Source: Hyphomicrobium sp. (GTDB lineage: Bacteria > Pseudomonadota > Alphaproteobacteria > Rhizobiales > Hyphomicrobiaceae). Taken from it: DNA of 64,000 nucleotides. The translations under genes were made by a program, and so were the position numbers. Numbering within the stretch: position 1 is the stretch's first letter; each line of letters begins with the position of its first letter. Location of the stretch: positions 157,524-221,523 of the forward strand of contig NZ_JAIELN010000014.1 of NCBI RefSeq assembly GCF_019753045.1. Direction: 5' to 3'. The notes below the pieces were generated by a model. The model worked only from the letters and a program-made list of their open reading frames with translations. It did no database searches and was not told the origin of the DNA. Positions 14,840 through 22,787 of this stretch are shown here, in pieces.

Positions 14840-15505
14840 ATGGCCCAGAAGCCTCCGCAACCGAAAGCGACGTACGCCAGCGTTAATCCGCCGTGGTCGG
14901 AGCGCGACGAACAACACCTGATTGCCGGCTGGAACAAGGGCAAAAACTCAACCCAACTCGGCTTTGAGCTCAACCGTAGCGCCAGCGCCATCGTCGGCAA
15001 AGTCATCCGCCTACGGAAGAGTGGTGTCAATCTCGTTGACCACGAACGGCCGCTGATCACGCCCAACAGCCCAAGACCGGCGTCGGCGCGTCGGGAGAAA
15101 AATTCTCCAGAGCCGCAATCGTCGAGCCAGGCGCTGGTCACACCACGATGCACGCCCTCGCCCATAGCACGCAAGCATCTGCAAGTACGTCGAAAAAAAT
15201 GCACCACCGGTGTCTGGCCGGAGGATCTCGCCGATCATCATTGCCGGTGGCCGAAGGGCGACCCGCAGGACAAGGAGTTCCATCATTGCGGCAAACAAAG
15301 AGCTCCTGGGATCTCGTACTGTCCCTCGCACGCAAAGCTTGCCTTTCCGCAGCTGACTTCTTCGCAGATGTCGGCGATGACGACGATCGCCGACGCGATG
15401 GAGGCGGCACGCAAGAAAGGTCAGCCGCAACCCTTTCGCAATCCCGTCGCGGCGCTGAAAGATTGCCAAGAGTCGTTGAAGCGCAAAGAGCTCTCAACCA
15501 GCTGA
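14840..15505 (+). CDS. gcrA: GcrA-family cell-cycle transcription regulator
   Basis: 221 aa; start preceded by CAGGGACCC. The N-terminus has WSERDEQHLIAGWNKGKN and a SASAIVGKVIRLRKSG helix-turn-helix (about residues 19-60), and the C-terminus has CRWPKGDP...HHCGKQ...YCPSH, the GcrA layout. GcrA binds sigma-70 RNA polymerase and activates promoters carrying CcrM-methylated GANTC in alphaproteobacteria; many of their phages carry homologues. Here it probably redirects host polymerase or reads methylation state. It is the best host-range marker in the window. Confidence 0.92.
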   Translation: MAQKPPQPKATYASVNPPWSERDEQHLIAGWNKGKNSTQLGFELNRSASAIVGKVIRLRKSGVNLVDHERPLITPNSPRPASARREKNSPEPQSSSQALVTPRCTPSPIARKHLQVRRKKCTTGVWPEDLADHHCRWPKGDPQDKEFHHCGKQRAPGISYCPSHAKLAFPQLTSSQMSAMTTIADAMEAARKKGQPQPFRNPVAALKDCQESLKRKELSTS

Positions 15506-15855
15506 AGTCGCCTGCCGACGACGGAGATCTTTCGTCCGACCTCGCGATCGACGTCGAGCTGCCGCTGCCCCGTAGCATCCAACCGGAGTCGATCGCCTCG
15601 TGGGTCATCGACGCCTTGACGATCATCTCCAATTCGGGTGCACGCGTCGTCGAAGGCCCAGCGGCTTTGCTGATCGAATTGCCACACCGCATCGTTCACG
15701 GCACTCCATCCGGCGTCCTTTACTCGGTTGAACTTGTCAAAGCGCTTCTGATGCGCGAGAAATTCGTCGAAGGTCCAGAGGCTCTTGCCGACGTGTGTAT
15801 TCGGCAAGGCGAACGCCCTGGCATCTATGTTGCGCTGAAGCCGTTCGCGGTCTGA
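15463..15855 (+). CDS. Hypothetical protein; start uncertain
   Basis: About 130 aa if the TTG at 15463 is used, 117 aa from a CTG at 15502 that overlaps the gcrA stop. Codon usage with strong G/C at third positions shows the plus frame is coding from about 15500. It overlaps the end of gcrA in another frame and has no convincing SD, so coupling or a frameshift from gcrA is possible. The product has ALTIISNSGARVVEGPAALL and no recognised motif. Confidence 0.6.
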   Translation: MPRVVEAQRALNQLKSPADDGDLSSDLAIDVELPLPRSIQPESIASWVIDALTIISNSGARVVEGPAALLIELPHRIVHGTPSGVLYSVELVKALLMREKFVEGPEALADVCIRQGERPGIYVALKPFAV

Positions 15856-15900
15856 CGCCGATCTTCTAGTCCAGTCGGTATAGTCGGTAATCAGCGCGCC

Positions 15901-15915
15901 TCTCGCTTTGCGAGA
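15901..15915. other. Short hairpin in the gap after 15855
   Basis: TCTCGC and GCGAGA around a TTT loop give a perfect six-pair stem in the 137-bp gap before the membrane fusion gene. No U-tract follows, so it is not a classical terminator. Confidence 0.4.
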
Positions 15916-15992
15916 TCGCCCCCAGTCGATCCAATTCAAGTTCATTTGCAGCGGTGCGCAACGGCGTCCCGCTCACGAGGGGACTTTGCCAA

Positions 15993-17339
15993 ATGCCAAC
16001 CAAAGATGAAATTCTGCGGGGAGGCGACGCTGCGATCGGCAGCGCGTTGATCCTTGTTTTTCTGTCGGCGTCGTTCATGGCCGATCTCTACGGCGTCTCC
16101 GCCGTCATGGACAACCAGCTCTCGATCTGGAACCAGTGTCTGATCGCCGGCGGGTGCGTCATGGTCAAGGCTTGCGGCCTGATCAAGACGCGCTCCGCCT
16201 GGCGTGACGGCTTCTGGCCCTCCGCCATCGCCATGGGCTTTCTAACGGTCATGGCGCTCGTCGTCTCGATCACCAACGAGATGACCTACTACAACACCAA
16301 CTACTCCGGGAAATCGGCGCGCCTCGCTGGCGACGTCACGGTGTCGATGGATACCGCCAAGGAAAAATCCGAGATCGAGGATCGCCTTGCCAAGGCCGGC
16401 AGCCTTCGCCCGCGCGGCACCATCGAAGGCGAAATCACGGAAGCACTGGCGTCGCCCGTTAAAGGCGACCGCGCCGAACGCTCGCTCGGCATGCTGACGA
16501 AGAACTGCACGGCGGCGAAGAGTCCGCATTACGATCAGTGCCGCGATGTTCTCTCGCTGCGCTCCGAACTTGCCAATGCCATCGAGCTCGCGCCGCAGGT
16601 CGAAAAGGATCAGGCGCGGCTCGAAGTCATTCGCGCCTCCAAGGCCTGGGTGACCACGATCGGCGAGGTCAATCCCGGCGCCGGCTTCTGGGTGCGCTCC
16701 TACAATCGCTTCGTTGATTGGAAGGGCTGGGGCAAGGAGCATTACATCACCAACCAGGACGGCCAGGATGCACTCGTCGTCGTGCTCATGCTGGTGCTGC
16801 AGAGCTTGAATTTGTTCCTGCCCTTCGCCTGGTTCTACAAGAAGGCAGACAGCGTTGCCGTCAAGAAGGCCATCGCCGGCCTCGTCGATCGCGCGAGCGA
16901 CATGCCGTTGGCCGTCGAGAAGATCTCCAACGACAACGCGCGTATCGAAACCAAGAAGGCGGTCAAAAGGCTGGAGGCTGCAGCGACGGAGATTTCCGTC
17001 GCCAAGCCGAAGCCGATTGCGCTTCTGAAGAACAACGACATCAAGGGATTTGCCGATCGGTGCTGCGTTTTCAACCCTGGCTTTGCAGTACATCAGGGCG
17101 ATGCGTACGCCGCATATCTGCAGGCCATCGGTGACAAGAACCCGCTGAGCTCGAAAGCCTTCCGCCAGCAACTCATGCTTCTGCCTGAGGCGCTGGGCGT
17201 GACGGAGTTCACCGGCTCGACGGGACAGAAGAGCTACAAGGGTTTCAAGCTGACACCGGTTGGCCTGCAGCTCCTTGGCAATGATCCCATGATTACGGCC
17301 GCCGACGCGGTGAAGGACAGGTTCGCCGACGCCGCCTGA
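15993..17339 (+). CDS. Membrane protein fused to a D5-like winged-helix domain
   Basis: 448 aa from the ATG at 15993, about ten bases after GAGGGG. Hydrophobic segments lie at about 13-38, 46-62, 75-94 and 258-282 (ALVVVLMLVLQSLNLFLPFA). Residues about 350-421 (DIKGFADRCCVFNPGFAVHQ, AAYLQAIGDKNPLSSKAF, SYKGFKL) resemble the winged-helix tail of D5-type phage primases. The region between is helical and charged. Such a fusion could tether a DNA-binding module to the membrane near the replication genes that follow. The domain call is by pattern only. Confidence 0.7.
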   Translation: MPTKDEILRGGDAAIGSALILVFLSASFMADLYGVSAVMDNQLSIWNQCLIAGGCVMVKACGLIKTRSAWRDGFWPSAIAMGFLTVMALVVSITNEMTYYNTNYSGKSARLAGDVTVSMDTAKEKSEIEDRLAKAGSLRPRGTIEGEITEALASPVKGDRAERSLGMLTKNCTAAKSPHYDQCRDVLSLRSELANAIELAPQVEKDQARLEVIRASKAWVTTIGEVNPGAGFWVRSYNRFVDWKGWGKEHYITNQDGQDALVVVLMLVLQSLNLFLPFAWFYKKADSVAVKKAIAGLVDRASDMPLAVEKISNDNARIETKKAVKRLEAAATEISVAKPKPIALLKNNDIKGFADRCCVFNPGFAVHQGDAYAAYLQAIGDKNPLSSKAFRQQLMLLPEALGVTEFTGSTGQKSYKGFKLTPVGLQLLGNDPMITAADAVKDRFADAA

Positions 17340-17439
17340 CCCGCCGGCGCTTTTCTGTTTGCGCCGAGCGGGCACGTGCGTTGCGTTGGTTCGCGTCTGT
17401 TCGCGTTGGAGTGAGTGAGCGTTTCACCAGGATGATTGA

Positions 17440-17496
17440 ATGACAGTGAAAACTCGCAAATCGCATGAGCCCGGCAGCCGTTCACGGCCGCCGTAG
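17440..17496 (+). CDS. Possible 18-aa leader ORF
   Basis: ATG to TAG encoding a short basic peptide (MTVKTRKSHEPGSRSRPP). It has a weak SD and lies at the start of the hairpin-rich gap. It could be a leader or chance; low confidence. Confidence 0.2.
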   Translation: MTVKTRKSHEPGSRSRPP

Positions 17497-18087
17497 GAAG
17501 AGGGAGAAACTTCCACATGCTCACACGGCCTCGGAAGCCTGGAGCAACCGGCGACATCCCCAATGTCTGAGCCGCGTACAGTCTTCCGAGGATCTGACTT
17601 CCGACCCAAGCACTAGCGTAAGGCGTCCGCCAGTCTCCCGTTCCGCAACCATCAGGGCTCCCTGGATTTGATCCACACCCTCCGGTCTCCGGTTCGAGTT
17701 GCATCAGGAGAGGCAATTGGGACACGGGTCGACCCGATTGCGGCGGAACGATCCTAGAACTCCTGGCAAGCCCATTGCGAAGCGATGCGAGGGCATGTCA
17801 GTTTCGGCGAGTTAAATTTGCTGAAACCTTCTTGGCCGCTTGGCCACATCGTTCCAGCAGCCTTAATCGACGGTGCGATGGCGTAGCTCGGGCCCCGGCT
17901 ACGCAAGCGACGAAAGGGGCTCCTTCCTTCCAGTAAACGTGCGTAAGGTTCGCGCTTTTGCCTGTGTTTTCGGGCAAAAGTTTAACCCGGTCACTCTTGC
18001 GAGCAACCGGGCCAAGTCGCGAATTTAGGAGAACCCCCTAGACGCTGGAAATCCAGTCCAACGGAAACAGCATCACGGGAACGCACC
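17465..18087 (+). ncRNA. Probable large structured noncoding RNA
   Basis: The 748 bases between 17339 and 18088 hold no credible gene but many perfect inverted repeats: CCTCGGAAG/CTTCCGAGG (17529 and 17583), GGAACGAT/ATCGTTCC (17745 and 17848), GCGTAGC/GCTACGC (17881 and 17898), CTTTTGCC/GGCAAAAG (17955 and 17973), CCCGGT/ACCGGG (17986 and 18006), TTCGCG/CGCGAA (17949 and 18018), GTGCGT/ACGCAC (17939 and 18081), plus small hairpins at 17496-17514 and 17773-17787. Nested local and long-range pairing is the hallmark of ornate RNAs such as GOLLD or ROOL, also phage-borne and of similar size. Strand is assumed from flanking genes; identity is not established. Confidence 0.5.
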
Positions 18088-18174
18088 ATGAGTATCAGCT
18101 TGCTTGACCTCTCGCAATGGCGAGACGCGCAAATCGAGTCGGTGCTCAAGCGGGCTGGGGATGAACCCGGCTGA
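18088..18174 (+). CDS. Possible 28-aa leader peptide
   Basis: ATG to TGA encoding MSISLLDLSQWRDAQIESVL and eight more residues, directly after the last stem of the structured region and 80 bp before dnaB. Weak SD (ACGGGAACG). A second tiny frame (MNPAEFLQWRAACA, 18161-18205) overlaps it. May be a translated leader; uncertain. Confidence 0.35.
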   Translation: MSISLLDLSQWRDAQIESVLKRAGDEPG

Positions 18175-18254
18175 ATTTCTCCAGTGGCGTGCAGCGTGTG
18201 CGTGACGGTGACGGCCAGGCATCGGGCCCGGCTTGAGCAGATGGGGAAATTCTC

Positions 18255-19718
18255 TTGGCCGACGGCACCTTCGCACCATTCCAGCCACGCTCCCTCGAGC
18301 CGCACAACGCCGAAGCCGAGGGCGCCATCGTCGGCGCCTGCCTCGGTTCTCCCAAGGCTTTCCACCGCATTTCCGGCTTGCTTGAGGGCATCGACTTCTT
18401 CGATCCGCTCTATGCCGACTGCTGGAAGGCGATGCGCGATCTCGGCGCCCAGGACCGCCGCGCCGATCTCGTGACGCTGGCGCCGGTCTTTGCCGAGCGC
18501 AAGGTCGGCGACATGGCGGCCCGCGATCACCTCGATCTCCTCGTCGCCTCCTACTCCGGTCACAACCTGCCGCCCGACGAAACGCTCGACGCCTACGTCA
18601 ACGAGCTCCGCCGCTATTCGGCGCAACGCCTGCTCGCCAAGGCCGCCAAGGATCTGGGTCATAACGCCCTCGCGCCCGACCCGGTCATCACCGACGTCGC
18701 CGCCAAGGCGCTGAATGAGATCGACAACGCCCTGATGAAGGCGCGCGGCGCCGACGACTCCGGCGCCTACCTCGGCAAGTACGCCAAGGACGCCATCGAG
18801 CTCTTCCTCGACGAGAACGCGCCGCGCGGCCTGCCGACGGGGCTCAAAGAGCTCGACGCCATGACCGGCGGCCTCTATCGCGGCGACCTGTCGATCGTTG
18901 GCGGCCGTCCCGGCTCCGGCAAAACCACCGTCGGCGCCCAGCTGATGATGAACGTCGCCAAGCGTGGCTTCGGCACGCTGATGGTATCGATGGAAATGGG
19001 CGGCATCCCGGTCGCCGAGCGCTGCCTCGTCTCGGACGCCTTCTCGACCGACTTTCCGATCCCCTACACGCTCTTCCGTACCGATAAACTCGCCAAGCCC
19101 GAGGACCGTCGCATCGGGGCCCGCGAGCTCGCCCGCCTGCGCGACGCTCAGGACCGGCTCAAGACCTATCCGCTCTATATCGAGCAGCGCCCCGGCCTGA
19201 CCATCGCCGAGATCGGCTCGCTCTGCAGGAAGCTCAAGGCGCAGTATCAGAACCATGGCCGCGACCTCGACTTCGTCGTCGTCGACTATCTTGGACTTGT
19301 GTCGGCAACCAACCGCTACGCCGGACAGAAGGTCAACGAGGTCGGTGAAATCTCCAACGGCCTGAAGCAGCTCGCCAAGAACCTGAACGTCCACGTCATG
19401 GCGCTGCACCAGCTCTCCCGTGGAGTCGAGAGCCGCGACGACAAGCGTCCCCAGCTGCAAGATCTCCGTGACAGCGGCAACATCGAGCAGGACGCCGACC
19501 TGGTGCTGTTTGCCTACCGGGAAAGTTACTATCTCGAGCGCGCCCACTATGACGACGCCGAGCAGGAGAATGCCCGGCTCGAGGCGCTCGAGAAGTGCAA
19601 ATACAAGATGGAGCTGAACATCGCCAAGCAGCGCGCTGGCATGGTCGGCTCGGCCGAATACTTCTGCCGCATCGATTGCAACGTCGTTCGTGACAGCGGC
19701 TTCGGAGGCTGGGCATGA
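18255..19718 (+). CDS. dnaB: Replicative DNA helicase, DnaB-like
   Basis: 487 aa from a TTG start preceded by GATGGGGAAA. The N-terminal DnaB domain opens with EPHNAEAEGAIVGACLGSP; the RecA-like core has Walker A GRPGSGKTT (217-225), Walker B FVVVDYLGLV (about 340-349), ALHQLSRGVE and LRDSGNIEQDADLVLF. This is the ring helicase that unwinds DNA at the fork, probably loaded by the P-like protein at 22258-22779. Length is normal for a phage DnaB. The nearby ATG at 18241 is out of frame. Confidence 0.95.
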   Translation: MADGTFAPFQPRSLEPHNAEAEGAIVGACLGSPKAFHRISGLLEGIDFFDPLYADCWKAMRDLGAQDRRADLVTLAPVFAERKVGDMAARDHLDLLVASYSGHNLPPDETLDAYVNELRRYSAQRLLAKAAKDLGHNALAPDPVITDVAAKALNEIDNALMKARGADDSGAYLGKYAKDAIELFLDENAPRGLPTGLKELDAMTGGLYRGDLSIVGGRPGSGKTTVGAQLMMNVAKRGFGTLMVSMEMGGIPVAERCLVSDAFSTDFPIPYTLFRTDKLAKPEDRRIGARELARLRDAQDRLKTYPLYIEQRPGLTIAEIGSLCRKLKAQYQNHGRDLDFVVVDYLGLVSATNRYAGQKVNEVGEISNGLKQLAKNLNVHVMALHQLSRGVESRDDKRPQLQDLRDSGNIEQDADLVLFAYRESYYLERAHYDDAEQENARLEALEKCKYKMELNIAKQRAGMVGSAEYFCRIDCNVVRDSGFGGWA

Positions 19719-20383
19719 CGGCGGAAACTTATCCCCACAACCGCGCCGCGCGTGCACAACTTCGGTTCGACCTGCAACGCTTCGAGAAGCTGTGCGGGAT
19801 GCTGGCGTCACCGGCGGAAGGGGAGCGCGCCACCGCCGCCCTGATGGCGTCCGAGATGCTCAAAAGCGCCGGTTTGACGTGGTCCGATATAGTCTCGCAT
19901 ACCGAGACTTTTGTAGCTCTCGTCCAGCCCGTAAAACGGGCGACCGAGACTTTCGAGAACCCGTATTCGAAGCCCCAGAAAGCCTCAAATACCTTCTGGG
20001 AGAACGGCCGCAAGGCTCCGCCAAAGTCTCGGTCGCGCGCCGGCCGGTCTTTTGAACAGTCTCGGCCGATCTACAACCTGGAAGCCGAGGACCGCCGTCA
20101 TCCACTGGGGCCCGACGGCAACCCCCGGTTTCGGACCTGGGCGGGCGTTATCGCTTTCGACGTCGTGATGGGGGTTTTCAACAGGCACCCGCCACTCTCC
20201 CCTTGGGAGGCCAGTTTCATGAGCAACCTGGAGGCGAAGGCGCTCGCTGGCCGCCCCAATCAATTCGGCGTCACCCAATCGCAGTGGAAGTCGCTGCTCG
20301 CCATCGCCACCCGCCTCGGCATCATCCGGCAGGTGTCGATCGTGCCTGAACGCTACGAGCTCATCGAAGAGGACGACGCATGA
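19715..20383 (+). CDS. Hypothetical protein of the replication operon
   Basis: 222 aa, ATG overlapping the dnaB stop (ATGA). N-terminal helix pair FDLQRFEKLCGMLASPAEGE then ALMASEMLKSAGLTWSDIV; C-terminal region PPLSPWEASFMSNLEAKA, then QSQWKSLLAIATRLGI. The outline recalls proteins found beside phage helicases and primases, but no catalytic motif is visible. Confidence 0.65.
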   Translation: MTAETYPHNRAARAQLRFDLQRFEKLCGMLASPAEGERATAALMASEMLKSAGLTWSDIVSHTETFVALVQPVKRATETFENPYSKPQKASNTFWENGRKAPPKSRSRAGRSFEQSRPIYNLEAEDRRHPLGPDGNPRFRTWAGVIAFDVVMGVFNRHPPLSPWEASFMSNLEAKALAGRPNQFGVTQSQWKSLLAIATRLGIIRQVSIVPERYELIEEDDA

Positions 20384-20631
20384 CCAATGTTCTCGCCAGG
20401 AAACGCGCCACGTCTCACCCGGCCAAGCTCGCAATCGGCTTCGAGAACCTTTCTCTGAAGGAAATGCTGGCAGCCGAGAAGAAGCTGAAGGCGGTCCTCG
20501 ATCGCCCCGACATCTCCGGCGCCCAGGCCCTGAGCGAGATCCGCAAGATCGTCCTCGGCTTGAAGACCCCAAAGGTGCGTACGCGTCGGTTGAAGCCAGC
20601 AAAAACCAAAGCGGAGAAGCAACGAACATGA
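20380..20631 (+). CDS. Hypothetical small basic protein
   Basis: 83 aa, four-base overlaps on both sides (ATGA). Helical core LSLKEMLAAEKKLKAVL and a basic C-terminus RTRRLKPAKTKAEKQ. Between a helicase-linked gene and the initiator, it may be a nucleic-acid-binding accessory protein; this is inference from charge and context. Confidence 0.6.
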   Translation: MTNVLARKRATSHPAKLAIGFENLSLKEMLAAEKKLKAVLDRPDISGAQALSEIRKIVLGLKTPKVRTRRLKPAKTKAEKQRT

Positions 20632-22256
20632 TGGCCGCAGAAATCCAGTCCATACAGACGAGGCACCCGATGACCCGACAATCGCCAAAGCCCGCCAAAG
20701 GTGCTCCTGAGGCCCTGGAGCTCGACGAGCGCCCGGAGGTCCCTCTGACGGCCTACGAGGACGCCCCACAGGCCTACGACGAGTGCGCCGCCCTGGTTTC
20801 CCGGACCAATGGCGTGGTCATCACCGGCCAGCAGCTGTTCAGCAAGTGGCAGGCCATCGACGCCGTCCTCGACAGCATGGCCTACAGCCAGACGCAGGCG
20901 CTGATCATGATTGGCCTGATCTGCCGCTCCGACAAGAACTACGGCAATGCCTACCCCTCCGCCTCGACGCTGCAGAAGTACGCCAAGATCCGCAAGGAGG
21001 AGACCATCCACGCCGCCATCCGCTCGCTGGAGGCGGCTCCTTTCGGCGTCATCACCAAGCGCAAGTCGGGACGCAAGAACATCTATCAAATTCTGCCCGA
21101 GGCGGTCATGCGCCTCGTGGTCAGCGAAGCCGAAGCCCACAAGGCGAGGAAATTCGCCGCCCTTCCCCTCAAACAACGAAACCGCGGAATAGGGGCTGTT
21201 GAACGGGAGTGGAGCAAAGGTCAGGAGCCACTCCCGTTGGAAGACCCCTTTTCAACCACCCCCGTTGAACGGGGAATTTTCGACGCCGATGACAGTCAAC
21301 CCCGCTCAATAACCCCTGTTCAACGGGGGCTTTCCAACGGACACCGTTCAACCACCCCCGTTCAAAGGGGGGCTTTGGAGCCCAACCACCCCCACTCACC
21401 GGGGGTGAACGAAGCGATAACCCCCTCCCAGGGGGGGACTAACCTTACTGAGTCCAATAGATACATAGGTTCTAGGTCTACCAATCTTACACTAGCAGCT
21501 AGCTCTGTTACTGAAGCTGCGCGCGAAGACAGCTTGCTGCTGCTGCAACCTGGCCGACGCCGGGGGAGCTACTCGGTCGCCGAGTGGACCGCGATGGAAG
21601 CGGCGCTGCGTGAAGCTGCTGGCCCGCTGTTGGCCGTGACCAGTCCGTCACTGGCGGTGATGGCCGACGTCGAGGGCTGGATCGCCGATGGCGCCGATTG
21701 GAACCTCGATATTTTGCCCGCCCTCCGGCATGTGGCCGCCACTGAGGTCGACAAGCATGGTGGCCGTATCGGCTCGTGGAAATGGTTCGGCCGGTCGGTT
21801 GTGAGCTACGCGCAGCGCCGTCGGGCTGTCGAGGCGCGTGACGCCGGTCTCTCGGCCGACATGACCTTGGCCACCACCCGCGAGCCGCAACGGCCTCAGG
21901 GGCGCGCCTTGGCCGTGCAGGGCGCCCAGCCGCAGCCAGAGGCCTGGGACCCGAATGTCTTCACGGTTTCGGCGTCGGGGGCGCTTCGCGTCCACGGTGC
22001 TTTCCGCGACGAGCTGGCTGCCTCGTACCCAAAGGCCAACATCGACGCCGCCTGCGATCTGGTGGCGGGCGAAATCGCCCGTTTCCGCCGCAGCGGCGCC
22101 GGCAATCGCGAGGTTCAGCAGCTGATCCGCTCGAAGGTCGCGGAGGAACACCAGTCGAAGGTCAAGGCCGCCTCCTGGAGCAAGCGCCAGGCCGTACCCA
22201 TCACCGGTGACCTGGACCAGGCCATGCGTAACATCTACGGCAGTGAGGAGAAGTAA
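20628..22256 (+). CDS. Replication initiator (lambda O-like) containing the origin
   Basis: 542 aa. Residues about 55-165 form a winged-helix initiator-type domain (SMAYSQTQALIMIGLICRSD, STLQKYAKIRKEETIHAAIR, FGVITKRKSGRKNIYQILPE). A middle segment (residues about 185-285) is simple and repetitive in protein (TPVERG, TPVQRG, TPVQRG) because it is built from repeated DNA dyads, followed by an AT-rich stretch. The C-terminal half probably contacts helicase or loader. The arrangement copies lambda O, where iterons lie inside the initiator gene. Start at 20628 follows GCGGAGAAG. Confidence 0.8.
   Translation: MMAAEIQSIQTRHPMTRQSPKPAKGAPEALELDERPEVPLTAYEDAPQAYDECAALVSRTNGVVITGQQLFSKWQAIDAVLDSMAYSQTQALIMIGLICRSDKNYGNAYPSASTLQKYAKIRKEETIHAAIRSLEAAPFGVITKRKSGRKNIYQILPEAVMRLVVSEAEAHKARKFAALPLKQRNRGIGAVEREWSKGQEPLPLEDPFSTTPVERGIFDADDSQPRSITPVQRGLSNGHRSTTPVQRGALEPNHPHSPGVNEAITPSQGGTNLTESNRYIGSRSTNLTLAASSVTEAAREDSLLLLQPGRRRGSYSVAEWTAMEAALREAAGPLLAVTSPSLAVMADVEGWIADGADWNLDILPALRHVAATEVDKHGGRIGSWKWFGRSVVSYAQRRRAVEARDAGLSADMTLATTREPQRPQGRALAVQGAQPQPEAWDPNVFTVSASGALRVHGAFRDELAASYPKANIDAACDLVAGEIARFRRSGAGNREVQQLIRSKVAEEHQSKVKAASWSKRQAVPITGDLDQAMRNIYGSEEK
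21253..21439. repeat. Five dyad iterons inside the initiator gene (putative origin)
   Basis: Five related inverted repeats, each a C-run and G-run around GTTGAAC or a variant: about 21259-21274, 21312-21328, 21354-21372, 21387-21405 and 21420-21438. Most are preceded by AACCA or ATAA. Centre-to-centre distances are about 53, 43, 34 and 32 bp, near whole helical turns. Weaker relatives occur at 21190-21240. Probable initiator binding sites. Confidence 0.7.
21440..21520. other. AT-rich segment beside the iterons (putative unwinding element)
   Basis: About 60% A+T over 70 bases against about 40% in flanking genes, immediately right of the last iteron. Same order as in lambda ori, where the AT-rich element melts after O binds. 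Confidence 0.6.
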
Positions 22257-22257
22257 A

Positions 22258-22779
22258 ATGCTTGCAATATCAGGCAAAAAGAGCCTTTGCCGGCAGCCGG
22301 TCCTGGAGCTTGTCGAGCTTCTGAAGACGATGTTTCGGCCGGAATTGCCGGAAGGCGCCGACCCCCGGTCGTTCGGCGAGCACTACGTCGTTGCGCTCGG
22401 CGAGGACTTTGATCCGCGCGACATCCGCAGCGCCGCCAAAATCCTGATGCGCGATCGCCGCGAGGTACGCTTTCCGCTGCCAGCCGAAGTCATCGAGGCG
22501 GTGAAGCTGGCGGCAAAGCGGCGTGTCAACCACGAGGAGTACGTGCAGTTCCGTCTCTCGGTCGACTACCTCGATGAACTCCAGGGCCGGTTCTTCCGCA
22601 TCAAGACCAGCTCGGAGGCGGAACGCGATGCCCTCAGTGCGGCGCTAGCGAAGACCGACGACCCGGTCGAGCGCCGCCGCATCGCCACCGCCGCGCTGAT
22701 CAAGGCCGGGCAAAAAACGCCGGAGGACTTCGACAACGGCTACAGACTGCCGGTAAAACCGTCTTGGGACATCCAGTGA
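22258..22779 (+). CDS. Probable helicase loader (lambda P-like)
   Basis: 173 aa; start at 22258 follows GAGGAGAAGTAAA. The pattern LELVELLKTMFRPELPEG, GEDFDPRDIRSAAKILMRD and VRFPLPAEVIEAVKLAAKR matches the sampling-by-helices layout of phage P-type loaders, which have no Walker motif. Position directly after the initiator and in the same operon as DnaB supports this. No sequence proof of loader activity. Confidence 0.55.
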   Translation: MLAISGKKSLCRQPVLELVELLKTMFRPELPEGADPRSFGEHYVVALGEDFDPRDIRSAAKILMRDRREVRFPLPAEVIEAVKLAAKRRVNHEEYVQFRLSVDYLDELQGRFFRIKTSSEAERDALSAALAKTDDPVERRRIATAALIKAGQKTPEDFDNGYRLPVKPSWDIQ

Positions 22780-22787
22780 GGTAAGCG

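Noticed and set aside
15421..15945. Minus-strand frame opposite the 15463 gene
   Set aside because: The plus frame has better third-position G/C bias and continues the direction of gcrA; the minus product lacks a motif and has no SD.
17690..17705. GGTTCGAGTTGC, a T-loop-like string
   Set aside because: No matching T-stem, anticodon arm or acceptor stem could be drawn around it; it may be part of the structured RNA but not a tRNA.
17991..19811. Long open frame on the minus strand opposite dnaB
   Set aside because: It mirrors the high-GC dnaB gene; the product is low-complexity Gly/Glu/Val-rich with no domain, whereas the plus strand has full helicase motifs.
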